This document shows, one piece after another, positions 39,141 to 49,585 of a stretch of DNA of 64,000 bases. How positions within the stretch are numbered: position 1 is the first letter of the stretch; each line of letters opens with the position of its first letter. Origin of the DNA: Paraniabella defluvii (GTDB lineage: Bacteria > Bacteroidota > Bacteroidia > Chitinophagales > Chitinophagaceae). The notes below the pieces were generated by a model. It did not search any database. It saw only the letters and a program-made list of their open reading frames with translations, and was not told the origin of the DNA. Made by a program: the position numbers and the translations under genes. Location of the stretch: NCBI GenBank assembly GCA_019316985.1, contig CP079215.1, positions 2,108,001 through 2,172,000 on the forward strand, read 5' to 3'.

Positions 39141-39156
39141 GGGATAAATTTATCCC
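39141..39156. promoter_or_regulatory. palindromic candidate operator between HxlR and SDR genes
   Basis: GGGATAAATTTATCCC is a perfect 16-bp palindrome, directly beside the -33 element of the HxlR promoter. It is the best candidate site for autoregulation by the HxlR protein. Confidence 0.55.
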
Positions 39157-39226
39157 TATGTGAATCGTATTTCCGTACTTGTAAGAACTAAGCATAAGTT
39201 TCATTTTTGCCCTAAATACATAAACA

Positions 39227-40020
39227 ATGACACAGGATTTTAATTTCAACAATGAACTTTCCGGCAAAATAGCTTTAGTAACAGGCGGTACCAAAGGCGC
39301 GGGAAAAGCAATAGCAGAGCGGCTGGTACAAGCCGGAGCCACGGTGATCATCACGGCAAGAAATGCACCGGAACAGGAAAACAGCAGCATGCACTTTATT
39401 GCCGCTGATTTAAGCAAAGCCGACGGAGCCCAGCAGGTAGTTAGCGAAGTGTTGTCCACTTACGGCAGGCTGGACATTCTCGTTAACAATCTCGGTGGAT
39501 CATCAACCCCTGCAGGTGGCTTTGCGGCACTGTCAGACGAGGATTGGGAATCAACCCTGCAGGCCAATTTGCTGGCCCCGTTCGGCTGGACAGGGGCTTT
39601 CTGCCGCAAATGATCGCGCATAAAGCCGGCGTTATCATTCACATCGCTTCTATCCAGGGCATATTGCCGTTGTACGATTCTACTTTGCCTTATGCCGCTT
39701 CAAAAGCCGCATTAATTAATTACAGTAAAAGTTTGTCCAACGAGGTAACACCCAAAGGTGTTCGAGTGCTCACGGTTTCGCCCGGGTGGATTAATACCAC
39801 AGCATCGAAAGCCTGGCTGGGTGAGATTGCCAGAAACGCTAACAGCACGATAGAAGAAGCGCAACAGGGTGTTATGGATGCTTTGGGCGGAATACCTTTT
39901 GGCAGACCCGCCGAACCGCAGGAAGTGGCAGAATTTGTTGGCTTTTTAGTTTCGCCAAGAGCCAAATATTTAACGGGAACCAATTTTGTAATCGATGGTG
40001 GCACGGTGCCCACTATTTAA
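39227..40020 (+). CDS. short-chain dehydrogenase/reductase
   Basis: NAD(P)-dependent oxidoreductase: Rossmann motif VTGGTKGAGKA (TGxxxGxG), NNLGG, catalytic Ser in IHIASIQG and YxxxK in YAASKAAL. The family ending DGGTVPTI is present. One frameshift near 39590. Restored length about 263, normal. Divergent from the HxlR regulator and followed within 25 bp by an NTF2-like gene. This trio recurs in Bacteroidota, but the substrate is unknown. Confidence 0.92.
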
Positions 40021-40043
40021 TAAACCTTTTAAAATTCCAGCTA

Positions 40044-40365
40044 ATGAATTTACCAAATGTGATAGCCCGGTTAGTAGCAACACAAAACAGCTTCGACAGC
40101 ATTGGCTATGCCCAATGTTTTTCTGAAACAGCCGTGGTTGTTGATGAAGGCAAAACACACCAGGGAAGACCAGCAATTGAAGAGTGGATTGCAGACTCCA
40201 ACGAGCGCTACAGGGCTACAATGAAACCCGTTGGCTTTGAAGAGAAAGAGTCGGAAAGTGTTTTAAAAGCAGAGGTTTCGGGCAATTTTCGGGAGTCCTC
40301 TTGTGCTATCGTATCATTTAGTTATAGCAGACGAATTGATACAGTCACTGAAAGTTACGGGCTGA
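40044..40365 (+). CDS. NTF2-like (SnoaL) family protein
   Basis: Bridging a frameshift near 40290 gives a normal ending (SPLVLSYHLVIADELIQSLKV) at 40365. The front part (VIARLVATQNSFDSIGYAQCFSE…GRPAIEEWI) shows the NTF2-like cone-fold pattern. About 107 residues. It could be a polyketide cyclase-like or unknown-function member; in the SDR context it may act on the same substrate. Probably one transcript with the SDR. Confidence 0.72.
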
Positions 40366-40708
40366 CAAACTGAACAGCAGGTAATACTTTATTTTGACAA
40401 GGCAGGGCTGAAGTGCATACTTCAGCTTGTGCTCCTGTTAGGTTTAGAGAAGGCAATACCAGGGACTTGTTTTACATTGGCAACCAATACCCGCCCCGGC
40501 CAGGTGTTTGATCAACCCGATTTTGTCTACTCCTTATGTTTCTTTCTATCCGGTCTATGTCACTGTGTGTACACTTGCTAACTAAAAAACACGGCAAAGG
40601 CAAAATGTAATTGAGCAGTTCTTTATCCTGCAACGAGTTGTGTTTTATCCCGAAGCAATCACATATTCTGAGAGTCAAATGTTTAAGCGATAGTTAACTC
40701 CGACTTCA
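40366..40708. other. intergenic region, nothing recognised
   Basis: About 340 bp. One minus-strand reading frame (40472-40678) has no recognisable feature or start signal and I do not accept it as a gene. Confidence 0.5.
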
Positions 40709-40738
40709 TTGCCGTTTCGTTTATTTCGTTTAGTTTTG
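40709..40738 (+). promoter_or_regulatory. promoter of the HTH/PIN operon
   Basis: TTG (40709-40711), 19 bp, then TAGTTTTG (40731-40738): a good Bacteroidota promoter. A short inverted repeat TAGTT…AACTA overlaps the -7 element (40731-40748), a possible autoregulation site. The antitoxin ATG is 22 bp downstream. Confidence 0.7.
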
Positions 40739-40760
40739 CTTATAACTAAATATAAAAATC

Positions 40761-41207
40761 ATGGAAACCATAGAAAAAGTGAGCAAGGCTGAACAAAAAG
40801 TTGCTATGGCGTCCTATGATGCCTTGGCTTCCGTTATCGAACAATTAAGATCGAACAACCCCGAAATTGAGATAGAAGAAACCGGGGAAAAAATTAAAGT
40901 GCCTCTTAAGGCCTTAAAGTTTTTAGGGCAGATGTTAAAAGCAATGAGCACCGGTAAAATGATCTCCCTGGTACCGGTTGCTACAGAAGTAACTACGCAA
41001 CGGGCTGCCGAAATGTTGGGGTGTTCGCGCCCTCATATTGTTAAGCTGTTAGAAAAAGGCGATCTCGATTTTATCAAGGTAGGTAAGCATCGACGCATAA
41101 AGTTTGAAGATGTTGTGCAGTACAAGCAAAAAATGAAAGCCGAGCAAAAACGTCATATTATCGACATTATGAATTTTGATGAAGAAAGCGGCTTGTATGA
41201 TTCATAG
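40761..41207 (+). CDS. excisionase-type HTH antitoxin
   Basis: About 148 residues. The C-terminal half holds an excisionase-type helix-turn-helix (TTQRAAEMLGCSRPHIVKLL, then GDLDFIKVGKHRRIKFEDV), the DNA-binding fold of many antitoxins paired with PIN toxins. The N-terminal half (EKVSKAEQKVAMASYDALAS) is helical. It ends 11 bp inside the next gene, so the pair is translationally coupled. It most likely binds its own promoter at 40709-40748 and neutralises the PIN protein. Confidence 0.82.
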   Translation: METIEKVSKAEQKVAMASYDALASVIEQLRSNNPEIEIEETGEKIKVPLKALKFLGQMLKAMSTGKMISLVPVATEVTTQRAAEMLGCSRPHIVKLLEKGDLDFIKVGKHRRIKFEDVVQYKQKMKAEQKRHIIDIMNFDEESGLYDS

Positions 41208-41760
41208 TGTACGGTTTATAGCAGTATTAGATACTAATGTCATTTATCCGGTAGAGATAAGGGATCTGTTATTTTGGTTTGCGCATTATGATCTTTACAC
41301 GCCCAAATGGAGTACACATGTATTTGATGAGTGGAGGGATGTCATGATTCGCAAGGGTGTTAATGAACAAGAAGCTGAAAAGCGCACAGCCAGGGCCAAT
41401 CTGGCTTTTCCGGATGCGCTGGTTACCAAATACAATGGATTGATAAAGGGGCTTTCATTGCCCGATCTCAAAGACTGTCATGTTTTGGCAGCAGCTATAA
41501 AATGTAATGCCAATGTTATAGTAACTAACAATCTTAAAGATTTTCCAATTGAGTACCTGGCTTCTTTTGGTGTGGATGTAAAATCGGCTGATGACTTTCT
41601 TACAGATATCATCGACTTAAATCAAGAGCTGGCCATTAAAGCTTTCAGGGAATTGGTTGTGAACAGGAGAAACCCCGATCTGGATGAATACGAAGTGCTG
41701 GCCAGGCTAAGAAAAGCCGGTTTAACTGCCACGGCAAATTATTTACATGCACTTGTTTAA
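41197..41760 (+). CDS. PIN-domain ribonuclease toxin
   Basis: PIN fold (VapC-like, PIN_3 type) with the conserved acidic residues: LDTNVIYP near residue 11, the central Glu of FDEWRDVM and LPDLKDCHVLAAA with VTNNLKDFP. About 187 residues, longer than classical VapC. ATG at 41197 overlaps the antitoxin by 11 bp. PIN toxins cleave tRNA or rRNA. Together with the HTH gene it forms a type II toxin-antitoxin module. Confidence 0.85.
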   Translation: MIHSVRFIAVLDTNVIYPVEIRDLLFWFAHYDLYTPKWSTHVFDEWRDVMIRKGVNEQEAEKRTARANLAFPDALVTKYNGLIKGLSLPDLKDCHVLAAAIKCNANVIVTNNLKDFPIEYLASFGVDVKSADDFLTDIIDLNQELAIKAFRELVVNRRNPDLDEYEVLARLRKAGLTATANYLHALV

Positions 41761-41831
41761 GAGTTAATCATTCAGCAATAACCAAAATCACTGGCTACTT
41801 CGATTCTACTTCAGCTAATATATAAAAGTAA

Positions 41832-42503
41832 ATGCTCAACCAAACACCACTTACAACAATCCATCAATTAGAAACTCTGATTGCCATTGACCCGGCAGCG
41901 CATCCGATAAAGCAAATGGCATCTTTATTCGTTGGTGCTATGAACGACTGGGATACTGAGGGTCAGATAAGCATCGTTGAATTTATTAAGGAAATAAAAG
42001 ATTTTTTTGGTGCGCCACTCACAATAGATACAATCAATAACAAGCCTATTGATCATAGCGCCTGGAAATATGAGGCCGGAAGCTCCCTTGTTGAAATGAT
42101 CAGGCTTTCTCAGAAAGTTGATCAGCAATTGGATTTTGATCAGATCATAGAAGACATTATTACCTATTATCAAAAGCAATTAGAAAAGATAGATTTCCTG
42201 GCACATCTTAAATATTTAGATACATCAGAAGGTGGACGCAAAACTCCTGCATTTTCAAAATACCGGCCACAAATTAAGTTTGATTTCGACGATATGCAAA
42301 CCTCCGGTGAGCAGACGTTTATTAATAAAGCTGTTGTAAATCCGGGAGAAGAAGTAGAAGCATCTATTCGTATTATTGCAGTAGATCATTTTAAAAACCG
42401 GTTACAGGAAGGCATGGCCTTTGAGTTTCGGGAAGGATCAAGAATAATTGGAACGGGCGTAATTGTACAATTGCTAAACGAAAAGCTAAGGAAGAAAATA
42501 TGA
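41832..42503 (+). CDS. hypothetical protein with EF-Tu domain-III-like C-terminus
   Basis: 223 residues, intact. The first 120 residues are helical and unrecognised. The last 95 (EGGRKTPAFSKYRPQIKF, VVNPGEEVEASIRII, LQEGMAFEFREGSRIIGTGVI) follow the pattern of EF-Tu domain III: GGRHTPFFxGYRPQ, PGDN and REGGRTVGAGVV. There is no GTPase domain, so it is not a translation factor. It could bind tRNA or an EF-Tu partner (EF-Ts, for example), but that is inference. Located 70 bp after the PIN toxin gene. Confidence 0.72.
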   Translation: MLNQTPLTTIHQLETLIAIDPAAHPIKQMASLFVGAMNDWDTEGQISIVEFIKEIKDFFGAPLTIDTINNKPIDHSAWKYEAGSSLVEMIRLSQKVDQQLDFDQIIEDIITYYQKQLEKIDFLAHLKYLDTSEGGRKTPAFSKYRPQIKFDFDDMQTSGEQTFINKAVVNPGEEVEASIRIIAVDHFKNRLQEGMAFEFREGSRIIGTGVIVQLLNEKLRKKI

Positions 42504-42574
42504 GTTTTAAGCAATAATCTAGTGCAGACTATTTCTTATTTTGAGTTGGCAGTGATGATAAATTATATTCAATT

Positions 42575-43242
42575 ATGACAAGATTTTCTACATTAAATTT
42601 TTCTTTTTCGTAGTTATAACCTGTGCAGTATTCGGTTGCGGGCAAACTACAGCAAAAAAATAAACCGATGAAAAAGATAATACTGAAGAATTATTTTGAT
42701 CAGAGAAACCAAATTTTACTCAAGCTATATAAAAAGATAATGGCGAAGTTTCCTACTGGGAGACATGGAACAATGACGACAAAACTGCAATAGTTCATTG
42801 GGGATTACTGGGAAATTATGGAGAACAAAGAGTTGTGACGACAGAAAATGTTACAACTTTAAAAGACTCAGTTAATTCTTTAATTGCAGAAAAAATAAAA
42901 GAAGGCTTTTTAGAAATATCGGATGATAAGCAATTTACTTTGGCAATTACATTTAAACTAAAAACTTGGGGAACATCTGGAGACCTTGAAAGACGAGAAA
43001 ACTACAGAAATTTTATAACTGAACATCTTGGATGGACAGGTAATGGACGTTGTGACGACGGAGATATTGGCAGTGGTGAAATGACTTTGTATGCTGACGT
43101 TGTTGATCCCTACCTAGCTGTTAAGACAATACCGGGAGACCTGTTAAAAAATGGAGTAAAAGAAAATTATTATTTTACAATTTTTCAAGGTAACAAAACT
43201 ATTGCCGAAAAGATTGTACCTACAATAACTGATAAGCACTAA
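42575..43242 (+). CDS. hypothetical lipoprotein, several frameshifts
   Basis: Bridged reading frame starts near 42575, contains a signal segment (KFFFFVVITCAVFGCGQT, lipobox FGC) and continues into a conserved part (YWETWNNDDKTAIVHWGLLG) and the intact last 135 residues (TEHLGWTGNGRCDDGDIGSG). Frameshifts near 42597, 42662, 42700 and 42730. I do not recognise a family. The base composition is AT-rich compared with the neighbours, which may indicate transfer. Confidence 0.5.
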
Positions 43243-43578
43243 TAACCAGTAGGCGATTGGAGACATAGAGGGATGAGGATGAGTATTCAATTTTTGTTAG
43301 GCATTCGACTTAAGTTCAAACTCGTCAAACATTTTATGAAAAATATCATCATGTTTCGGCGTCATGAATTTTTCGCTCTGGCTTAATATTTTCACCAACC
43401 AGCTACAACCAAGTATTAAACTCATTAAAGACTGCTATATCCTGCTGCCGAAAAATGGCAATGGCAAAAACTCGATCATTAATGTGTAATAGAATCGCTT
43501 TGCCCATATTTTGATATACAAGCCATTTTAACCCACACCCCACACCCCACACCACAACCGAAACCGTAAATTTGACCC
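43243..43578. other. intergenic region, nothing recognised
   Basis: About 335 bp. A low-complexity CCCACACC tract (about 43530-43555) precedes the YafY-type gene. No gene is supported. Confidence 0.45.
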
Positions 43579-44267
43579 ATGAACGACAATGATACCAAAC
43601 GACTTTCAAGACTAACAGCCATCCTCACACAGCTGCAAACAAAGCGACTTTTAACAGCCCCGAAACTGGCAGACAAATTTTCGGTTAGTATCAGAACCAT
43701 TTACAGGGATATCAGGGCGCTGGAGCAGGCCGGTGTTCCCATCATTACGGATGAGGGAAAAGGTTATTCGCTAATGGAAGGTTACAGAGTACCGCCCGTA
43801 ATGTTTACAGAAGCGCAAGCCAATGCGTTAATTACGGCAGAACAATTAGTGCTTAAAAATAAGGATGCTTCATTTGTTAAAGATTATACGGAAGCCATTG
43901 AAAAAATAAAATCGGTTTTGAAATACAACATACAAGACAAAGCCAACTTACTTGCAGAAAGAACCCGGTTTGACCAAAATAACTACCTGGAAAGAAACAG
44001 CAGTAATTTATCCGACTTACAATTTTCCCTTACCAATTTTCGTATCGCAAAAATTGAATACACTAACGAGCAAAACAAAACCACAACCCGGCATATTGAG
44101 CCCTTTGCCTTACTAAGCACCGAAAATTGGTTGCTCGTTGCCTATTGCCGGTTAAGAAAAGAATTCCGTTTTTTCGTTTGGACCGAATCAAGAAATTAGA
44201 AATATTGACCGATCAATTTGAACCGCACCAATTGACCTTGCAGGAGTATTTTGAGAGATATCACTAA
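43579..44267 (+). CDS. YafY-type HTH-WYL transcriptional regulator
   Basis: N-terminal HTH_11 (DTKRLSRLTAILTQLQTKRLLTAPKLADKFSVSIRTIYRDI, residues 5-45) and a C-terminal WYL domain (HIEPFALLSTENWLLVAYCRLRKEFRFF). One frameshift in a T-run near 44175 restores the tail LDRIKKLEIL…YFERYH ending at 44267. About 229 residues. WYL regulators sense nucleic-acid or nucleotide-type ligands. The gene precedes an alpha/beta hydrolase by 80 bp on the same strand, its likely target. Confidence 0.9.
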
Positions 44268-44347
44268 TTTATTGTAGACCCCTGACATAAGGCTGTCATT
44301 GGGCCGGTATAAGTTTGCCTCATTAATACATCTTTTAAAGAATAAAA

Positions 44348-45358
44348 ATGACAAACGAAATCCATTCAATGTTTAACTCAGCCCATTTTCCCCAACCCAT
44401 TTTGATTTCAGTAAATGGTGTGCAACTGGAAGTCTTTGAGGCAGGTAAACAAAATGCCGGTAAACCCATTGTACTCTGTCACGGCTTTCCGGAGCATGCT
44501 TTTTCCTGGCGTCACCAGGTACCGGCATTGGTTGCAGCCGGTTATCATGTCATCATCCCCAACCAGAGAGGGTATGGCAATTCGTCCCGCCCGGCCGAAG
44601 TAACAGAGTACGACATTGAACACCTGGCAGGCGACCTCGTTGCGCTGCTCGATCACTACGGGTATGATGATGCCACTTTTGTTGGGCACGACTGGGGTGC
44701 AAATGTGGTTTGGAACCTGGCATTATTGCACCCTCAGCGGGTAAATAAAATAATCAACCTGGCTTTGCCTTACCAGGAGCGTGGAGAACAACCATGGGTA
44801 GAGTTGATGGAAGCCATCTTTGGAGCAGACTTTTATTTTGTTCACTTCAACCGGCAACCGGGAGTAGCAGATGTTATCATGAATGAAAATGCATCCCGTT
44901 TCCTCCGCAACATATTCCGTAAAACCTGCCCCCACACCTCCGGAGCCGGGCATGTTAATGATCAATCTGGCAAGAGCGGAGAAGCCATTGGGCGACCCCT
45001 TGATGGAAGATGAAGAGCTGTCTGTATTTGTTGCAGCCTTCGAATCATCAGGGTTTACAGGAGCTATCAACTGGTACAGAAACCTGGATCAAAACTGGCA
45101 TTTCATGGCGAACATAACCCCATTATTCACCAGCCCACCCTTATGATATATGGTGAACGCGATACGATTCCAAAGTCAAAAAACCTGAAAAATATCGTTC
45201 CTAACCTGGATATTGCTAGTTTGGATTGTGGCCATTGGATACAGCAGGAAAAGCCGGAGGAAACAACCCAATTAATTTTAGAATGGTTGGAACAAAAAAT
45301 GCTTAATAAGGAAACAGAAACATATGGTTGGCAAAGGCAAATAGATTGGAAACATTAG
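44348..45358 (+). CDS. epoxide-hydrolase-like alpha/beta hydrolase
   Basis: Alpha/beta hydrolase with the oxyanion motif CHGFPEHAFSW and the nucleophile in GHDWGA (Asp, as in epoxide hydrolases and haloalkane dehalogenases), and the cap-domain phrase GYGNSSRP. The catalytic His is in LDCGHWIQQEKPEE. A frameshift near 44925 and one near 45125 are bridged to the end at 45358. About 336 residues. Substrate unknown. Confidence 0.85.
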
Positions 45359-45474
45359 TCAGTAAGTTGGAGTAAGACCGTTGATGAAGCACTTTTACCC
45401 CAGTGAGTGTGGGGAAGGCCAACAATGGCAAAAAAATGCATTGGTGTTTTGCCAAAACAACATAAAGCCGCATG

Positions 45475-45680
45475 CACACCCTTACAGATACAGAAAGGAT
45501 ATACGAGCACGGTAACCAGGATACAGAAAGGATATACAAAGGATACAGAAAGGATACAGCCGGGATACAGAAACGATACAGCCCGAATACAGAAAGGATA
45601 CAGAAAACATGCGTTTTGGGATCAGAAGGGATCAGGAGGGATCAGAAGGGATCAGAAGGGATCAGAAGGGATCAAAAAAA
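45475..45680. repeat. short tandem repeats (about 11-bp and 10-bp units)
   Basis: Two adjacent arrays. In 45488-45610 about nine imperfect units of GGATACAGAAA follow one another. In 45619-45677 six units of the 10-mer GGATCAGAAG follow, nearly perfect. The units are not multiples of three, so no frame is conserved and the ORFs crossing them are not convincing. The region lies between the hydrolase and the GNAT gene. Confidence 0.8.
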
Positions 45681-45945
45681 TAAACCGCCCCATTGATATC
45701 TTAACTTTATAATCGGCAAATGTTTTAAAATGAAACACAAATACCATACAACCCCGCTTGTTAGTTTTGCGCAGGTAGAGTGTTTTTACCAACCAGCCCT
45801 ATTCCATTGGGTACCCCTCATCAATCCCTCTTTTTGCCCTGGTTGGGTGTTTTCACCAACCAGTCATCTTTTTTACATTCTTAGCAGATCGCTCTTTGTA
45901 ATGATCAAAATAGCCGCCGTTTATTTATTTTTACGGCATACCCTT

Positions 45946-46443
45946 ATGTACCAACAATTAGAAACAGACCGCCTTTTAATAAGACCGATAGCTACAACGG
46001 ATAGCGGGTTCATCCTTGAATTGATAAATACCCCGGCTGGTTACAATTTATTGGGGATAGAAATATCAGCAATACCGATGATGCTGAAAAATATATCCAG
46101 AAGATTATTGACAACCAAAATTTCTTTTACAGTGTTTTTGAATTGAAGGAAACCCAACAACCTATTGGCCTGGTCACTTTTTTATACCGGGACAACCAGG
46201 AGTTCCCGGATATTGGGTTTGCCCTATTGCCCCAATTTGAAAAAAAACGGCTACACCTTTGAAGCCGCCAGCAAATATCTTAACGAACGGGTACAACACA
46301 AAGTAAGCCCCACTATTACCGGCATTACCGATCCTGAAAATGAAAAATCCATTAAGCTGTTGAAACGCCTGGGCCTTACATTTCAACGCAATTTTATGCA
46401 GCTCAATAAAGAACTGTCATTGTACGCTATTACCATTCAGTAA
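45946..46443 (+). CDS. GNAT family N-acetyltransferase
   Basis: RimJ/RimL-type acetyltransferase: LETDRLLIRPI opening, then after bridging frameshifts near 46045 and 46235 FELKETQQPIGLVTFLYRDN, IGFALLPQFEKNGYTFEAASKYL and the CoA-proximal phrase ITDPENEKSIKLLKRLGL. About 165 residues. Acceptor substrate unknown. Confidence 0.85.
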
Positions 46444-46464
46444 CCGGCCAGCCTTTTAGGGGTT

Positions 46465-46483
46465 TCGTTACGGTTTCCCGTAA
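46465..46483 (+). repeat. left copy of the 19-nt repeat flanking the helicase locus
   Basis: TCGTTACGGTTTCCCGTAA, partly self-complementary (TTACGG/CCGTAA). A copy matching 17 of 19 bases lies at 49586-49604, on the other side of the helicase gene. Confidence 0.6.
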
Positions 46484-46531
46484 GAAAGACATTTAGCGCC
46501 ATAATATATTTGAAGCCATATAAACAATAAT

Positions 46532-46753
46532 ATGGCACAGCGCAAACAATATAACCTCCATACAAAATACGGCCGGCGCAAAGCCCGCGAACAGGCTCAG
46601 TATAATTACGATAATGGTACACCCGAATACCGGGCCGATATTGACAATATAAAAACCATTGCCTGGCTGGTGATCATAGTAATTGCCATTATAGTAGGGG
46701 CGATCATTTATTCTGTTTCGGGTACAGCAGGGTTAGCGAAATGGCTGAAATAG
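46532..46753 (+). CDS. small single-span membrane protein
   Basis: 73 residues. A basic, Tyr/Gln-rich N-terminus (AQRKQYNLHTKYGRRKAREQ) is followed by one transmembrane segment (IAWLVIIVIAIIVGAIIYSV) and a short tail. Function unknown. It lies inside the repeat-bracketed accessory locus, between the GNAT gene and the helicase gene. Confidence 0.65.
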   Translation: MAQRKQYNLHTKYGRRKAREQAQYNYDNGTPEYRADIDNIKTIAWLVIIVIAIIVGAIIYSVSGTAGLAKWLK

Positions 46754-47004
46754 AAAATACGGGAAAAATACCCCTTCTGAATTTGCTGATGTTTTTTTAT
46801 TTTTATGACGATACCAAAACGGCTGAATATGAATGACTATTAAAGATTAGCTGCAATAGACTTCTGAAGCCGTTTGGAAGTACTTACTAACTACTGTAAA
46901 TATTTAAACAGCAATAAAAAAGTAAGCAACGATTTATAATAGAGCTTCGTATATATTCGGGTAAACGCATTTTATTAAAAAACCGCACGTTACAAAAAAA
47001 TACA

Positions 47005-49529
47005 ATGGTCGATTTTAAAAAGAAATTAAATAAATCATCAATCGATAAGAAAATTAATCCTATCGAGATATATGACTCTTTAGACAGAAGAAGTATTGCA
47101 GGACCTTTAAGACCTGCACAAAATAAAATTTTACAAGAATGGTTTAAATCTCATTCAAATCAAAAGGATTTGATTATTAAACTTCATACTGGAGAAGGTA
47201 AAACACTAATTGGATTACTAATTCTTCAGTCTCATATTAATGCAGGTAAAGGTCCTGGTTTATATGTCTGTCCCAACAAATACTTAGTTCAACAAGCACA
47301 AAAGGATGCTAGGAAATTCGGTATAAGCTATTGTACAATTGGACCAGACGGTTCAATACCCAATGACTTTATAGACGGGAAAAAAATATTAATAGCGCAC
47401 GTCCAAAAAGTATTTAATGGAAAAACTGTATTTGGAATAGGGAATAAGTATATTCCTATTGGATCAGTAATATTAGATGATTCTCACGCTTGCATTGACT
47501 CTATAAAGGAGTCCTTTACAATAAAACTGAATAAGACTCACACAATATATAGGAAAATAGTGGAGTTATTTAAAGACAGCCTCACTGAACAAGGGCAAGG
47601 TACATTTTTAGAGATAGAAAATGGGGACTATGACTCGTTCTTACCGGTTCCGTATTGGAGCTGGATTGATAAATCAGATGAATTGTTAAATATTTTATCT
47701 GAATACAGAGAAGAAACAGAGATAGTATTTGCTTGGCCGTTTATTAAAGACAATATTAAAAATTGTCAAGCTTTTATATCAGGCCAGATTATTGAAATAT
47801 CACCGATTCATATACCGGTTGAGAAATTCACTTTTTTGATAAAGCTAATCAAAGGATCTTAATGTCAGCTACGACTCAAGATGATTCATTCTTTATTAAA
47901 GGTTTAGGCTTTAGTGTAGAGTCAGTTAAAAACCCTCTTGCAAACCCTGAACAAATCTGGTCAGGAGAGAAAATGTTATTAATTCCTTCATTGATAGATG
48001 AAAAACTTGATCAGATTAGTATAATTAATTTATTAGCTAAGCCATCAGATAAAACGTATGGGGTAGTTGCATTAGCTTCCTCTTTTGCAAAGACAGAGTT
48101 ATATTTTAAACTTGGAGCATTGGTTCCAAAGTCAGATCAAATAGGACAAGTAGTAGATCGACTTAAAAAGGGAAATTATAGTGAAACTGTTGTCTTTGCG
48201 AATAGATATGACGGTATTGATTTACCTGATGAAACTTGCAGAATATTAATAATTGATGGCAAACCGTTTTTTCAGTCCCTCTCTGATAGATACGAAGAGG
48301 CGAGTAGAATTAATAGCGATTCAATAAACATTAAAATTGCACACAAAAAAATTGAACAGGGCTTGGGTAGAAGTGTTGGGGGAAAAAGATTATGCGATAA
48401 TCTTTTTGGTTGGTAGCGACTTGGTTAAGTTCATCAAGAGCAGCAGGACAAGTAAGTATTTTTCATCTCAAACCAAGAAACAGCTTGAAATTGGGCTTGA
48501 AATAGCGGAAATGGCAGTAGAAGAGCTTTCTGATAAAAATGAGCCAATGGACGCGTTAAAATCTCTAATGAGACAACTACTACAGAGGGATGAGGGATGG
48601 AAAGAATTCTATAAAGAAGAAATGAATAAGATATCATCTGACGACAATGATAGCAAGATATATGAGACATTGGTATTAGAACGAAAAGCAGCAGTTTCCA
48701 ACTACGCGGGAGATTATGAAAAGGCCTCTGAGTCAATTCAAAAAATTATTGACAATTTTTGCAATGATGATGGCGAGCGTGGTTGGTATTTACAACTGCT
48801 TGCAAGATACAAATATTTAGATTCTAAAATAGACTCTAATACATTGCAGAAATCTGCATTTTTAAAAAATCGCGAGCTACTAAAGCCTAAAGAAGGGATC
48901 AACTACAAAAAACTTGAGTACATCAACGAAAACAGAATTCAAAGAATATTAGAGTATTTAAAAGGTTATCCAAATTATCAAGAATTAATGTTAAATGTGG
49001 AGGGAGTTCTCGGAGATCTAGAATTTGGAACGTCAGCTGAAAAGTTTGAATCGGCTTTAAAAGAACTTGGGTTAATGCTAGGCTTTTTAAGTGAACGGCC
49101 AGATAAAGAATTTAAAAAAGGGCCAGATAATTTATGGTGCGGTGTAAGTAATCAGTATTTCATTTTTGAGTGTAAAAGCGAAGTTAATGTTGATCGACAA
49201 GACATTAATAAATATGAAGCAGGACAAATGAATACTCATTGTGCTTGGTTCGAGGGGCAATATGGCGAAGCCAAAGTCAAAAGAATTTTGATTATTCCTA
49301 CTAAAAATCTTTCATATCACGGAGATTTTACACACGATGTTGAAATTATGAGGAGAGGTACATTGAAGAATTTGCGTCAAAATGTAAGGTCCTTTTTAAA
49401 GAGTTTAGTAAATATGAGATCCAATCAATGACCGATGAAACAATTCAAGAATTTTTGAATGCTCATAAACTTGACATTGAATCTTTAAAAGCATTGTATT
49501 CAGAAAAATATTTTAAGAAAACTAGTTAA
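47005..49529 (+). CDS. DEAD/DEAH-box helicase with C-terminal PD-(D/E)XK-like nuclease domain
   Basis: About 841 residues in one polypeptide once four frameshifts (near 47840, 48380, 49395) are bridged. Helicase: Walker A LHTGEGKT, motif II ILDDSHAC (Walker B variant DDSH), motif III MSATTQ, motif VI EQGLGRSV. The C-terminal region contains WCGVSNQYFIFECKSEVN, a D-x-ECK core typical of restriction-type nucleases, then QMNTHCAWFEGQYG. The AT-rich codon use differs from neighbours, suggesting horizontal transfer. Such helicase-nuclease fusions are candidates for phage defence. No methylase or other partner is seen. Confidence 0.82.
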
Positions 49530-49585
49530 AACCTGTGTTGAATAATTTATTAAAACTTACTAAGATAAAAAAGGCCTTCTGGTGC

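Noticed and set aside
40472..40678. A 68-residue ORF on the minus strand
   Set aside because: No start signal, no domain, and no neighbour link; it lies in an otherwise empty gap.
45475..45680. CRISPR array
   Set aside because: The repeats are 10-11 bp and directly abutting, without unique spacers, and no cas genes are present.
45407..45712. A repeat-coded protein (RIQKGY-type repeats)
   Set aside because: Repeat units of 10-11 bp shift frame with each unit, so the protein pattern is not conserved; there is no ribosome-binding or start context.
47005..49529. Type III restriction system (Res subunit)
   Set aside because: Helicase plus nuclease in one protein, but no methyltransferase (Mod) gene nearby and the nuclease core is placed differently.
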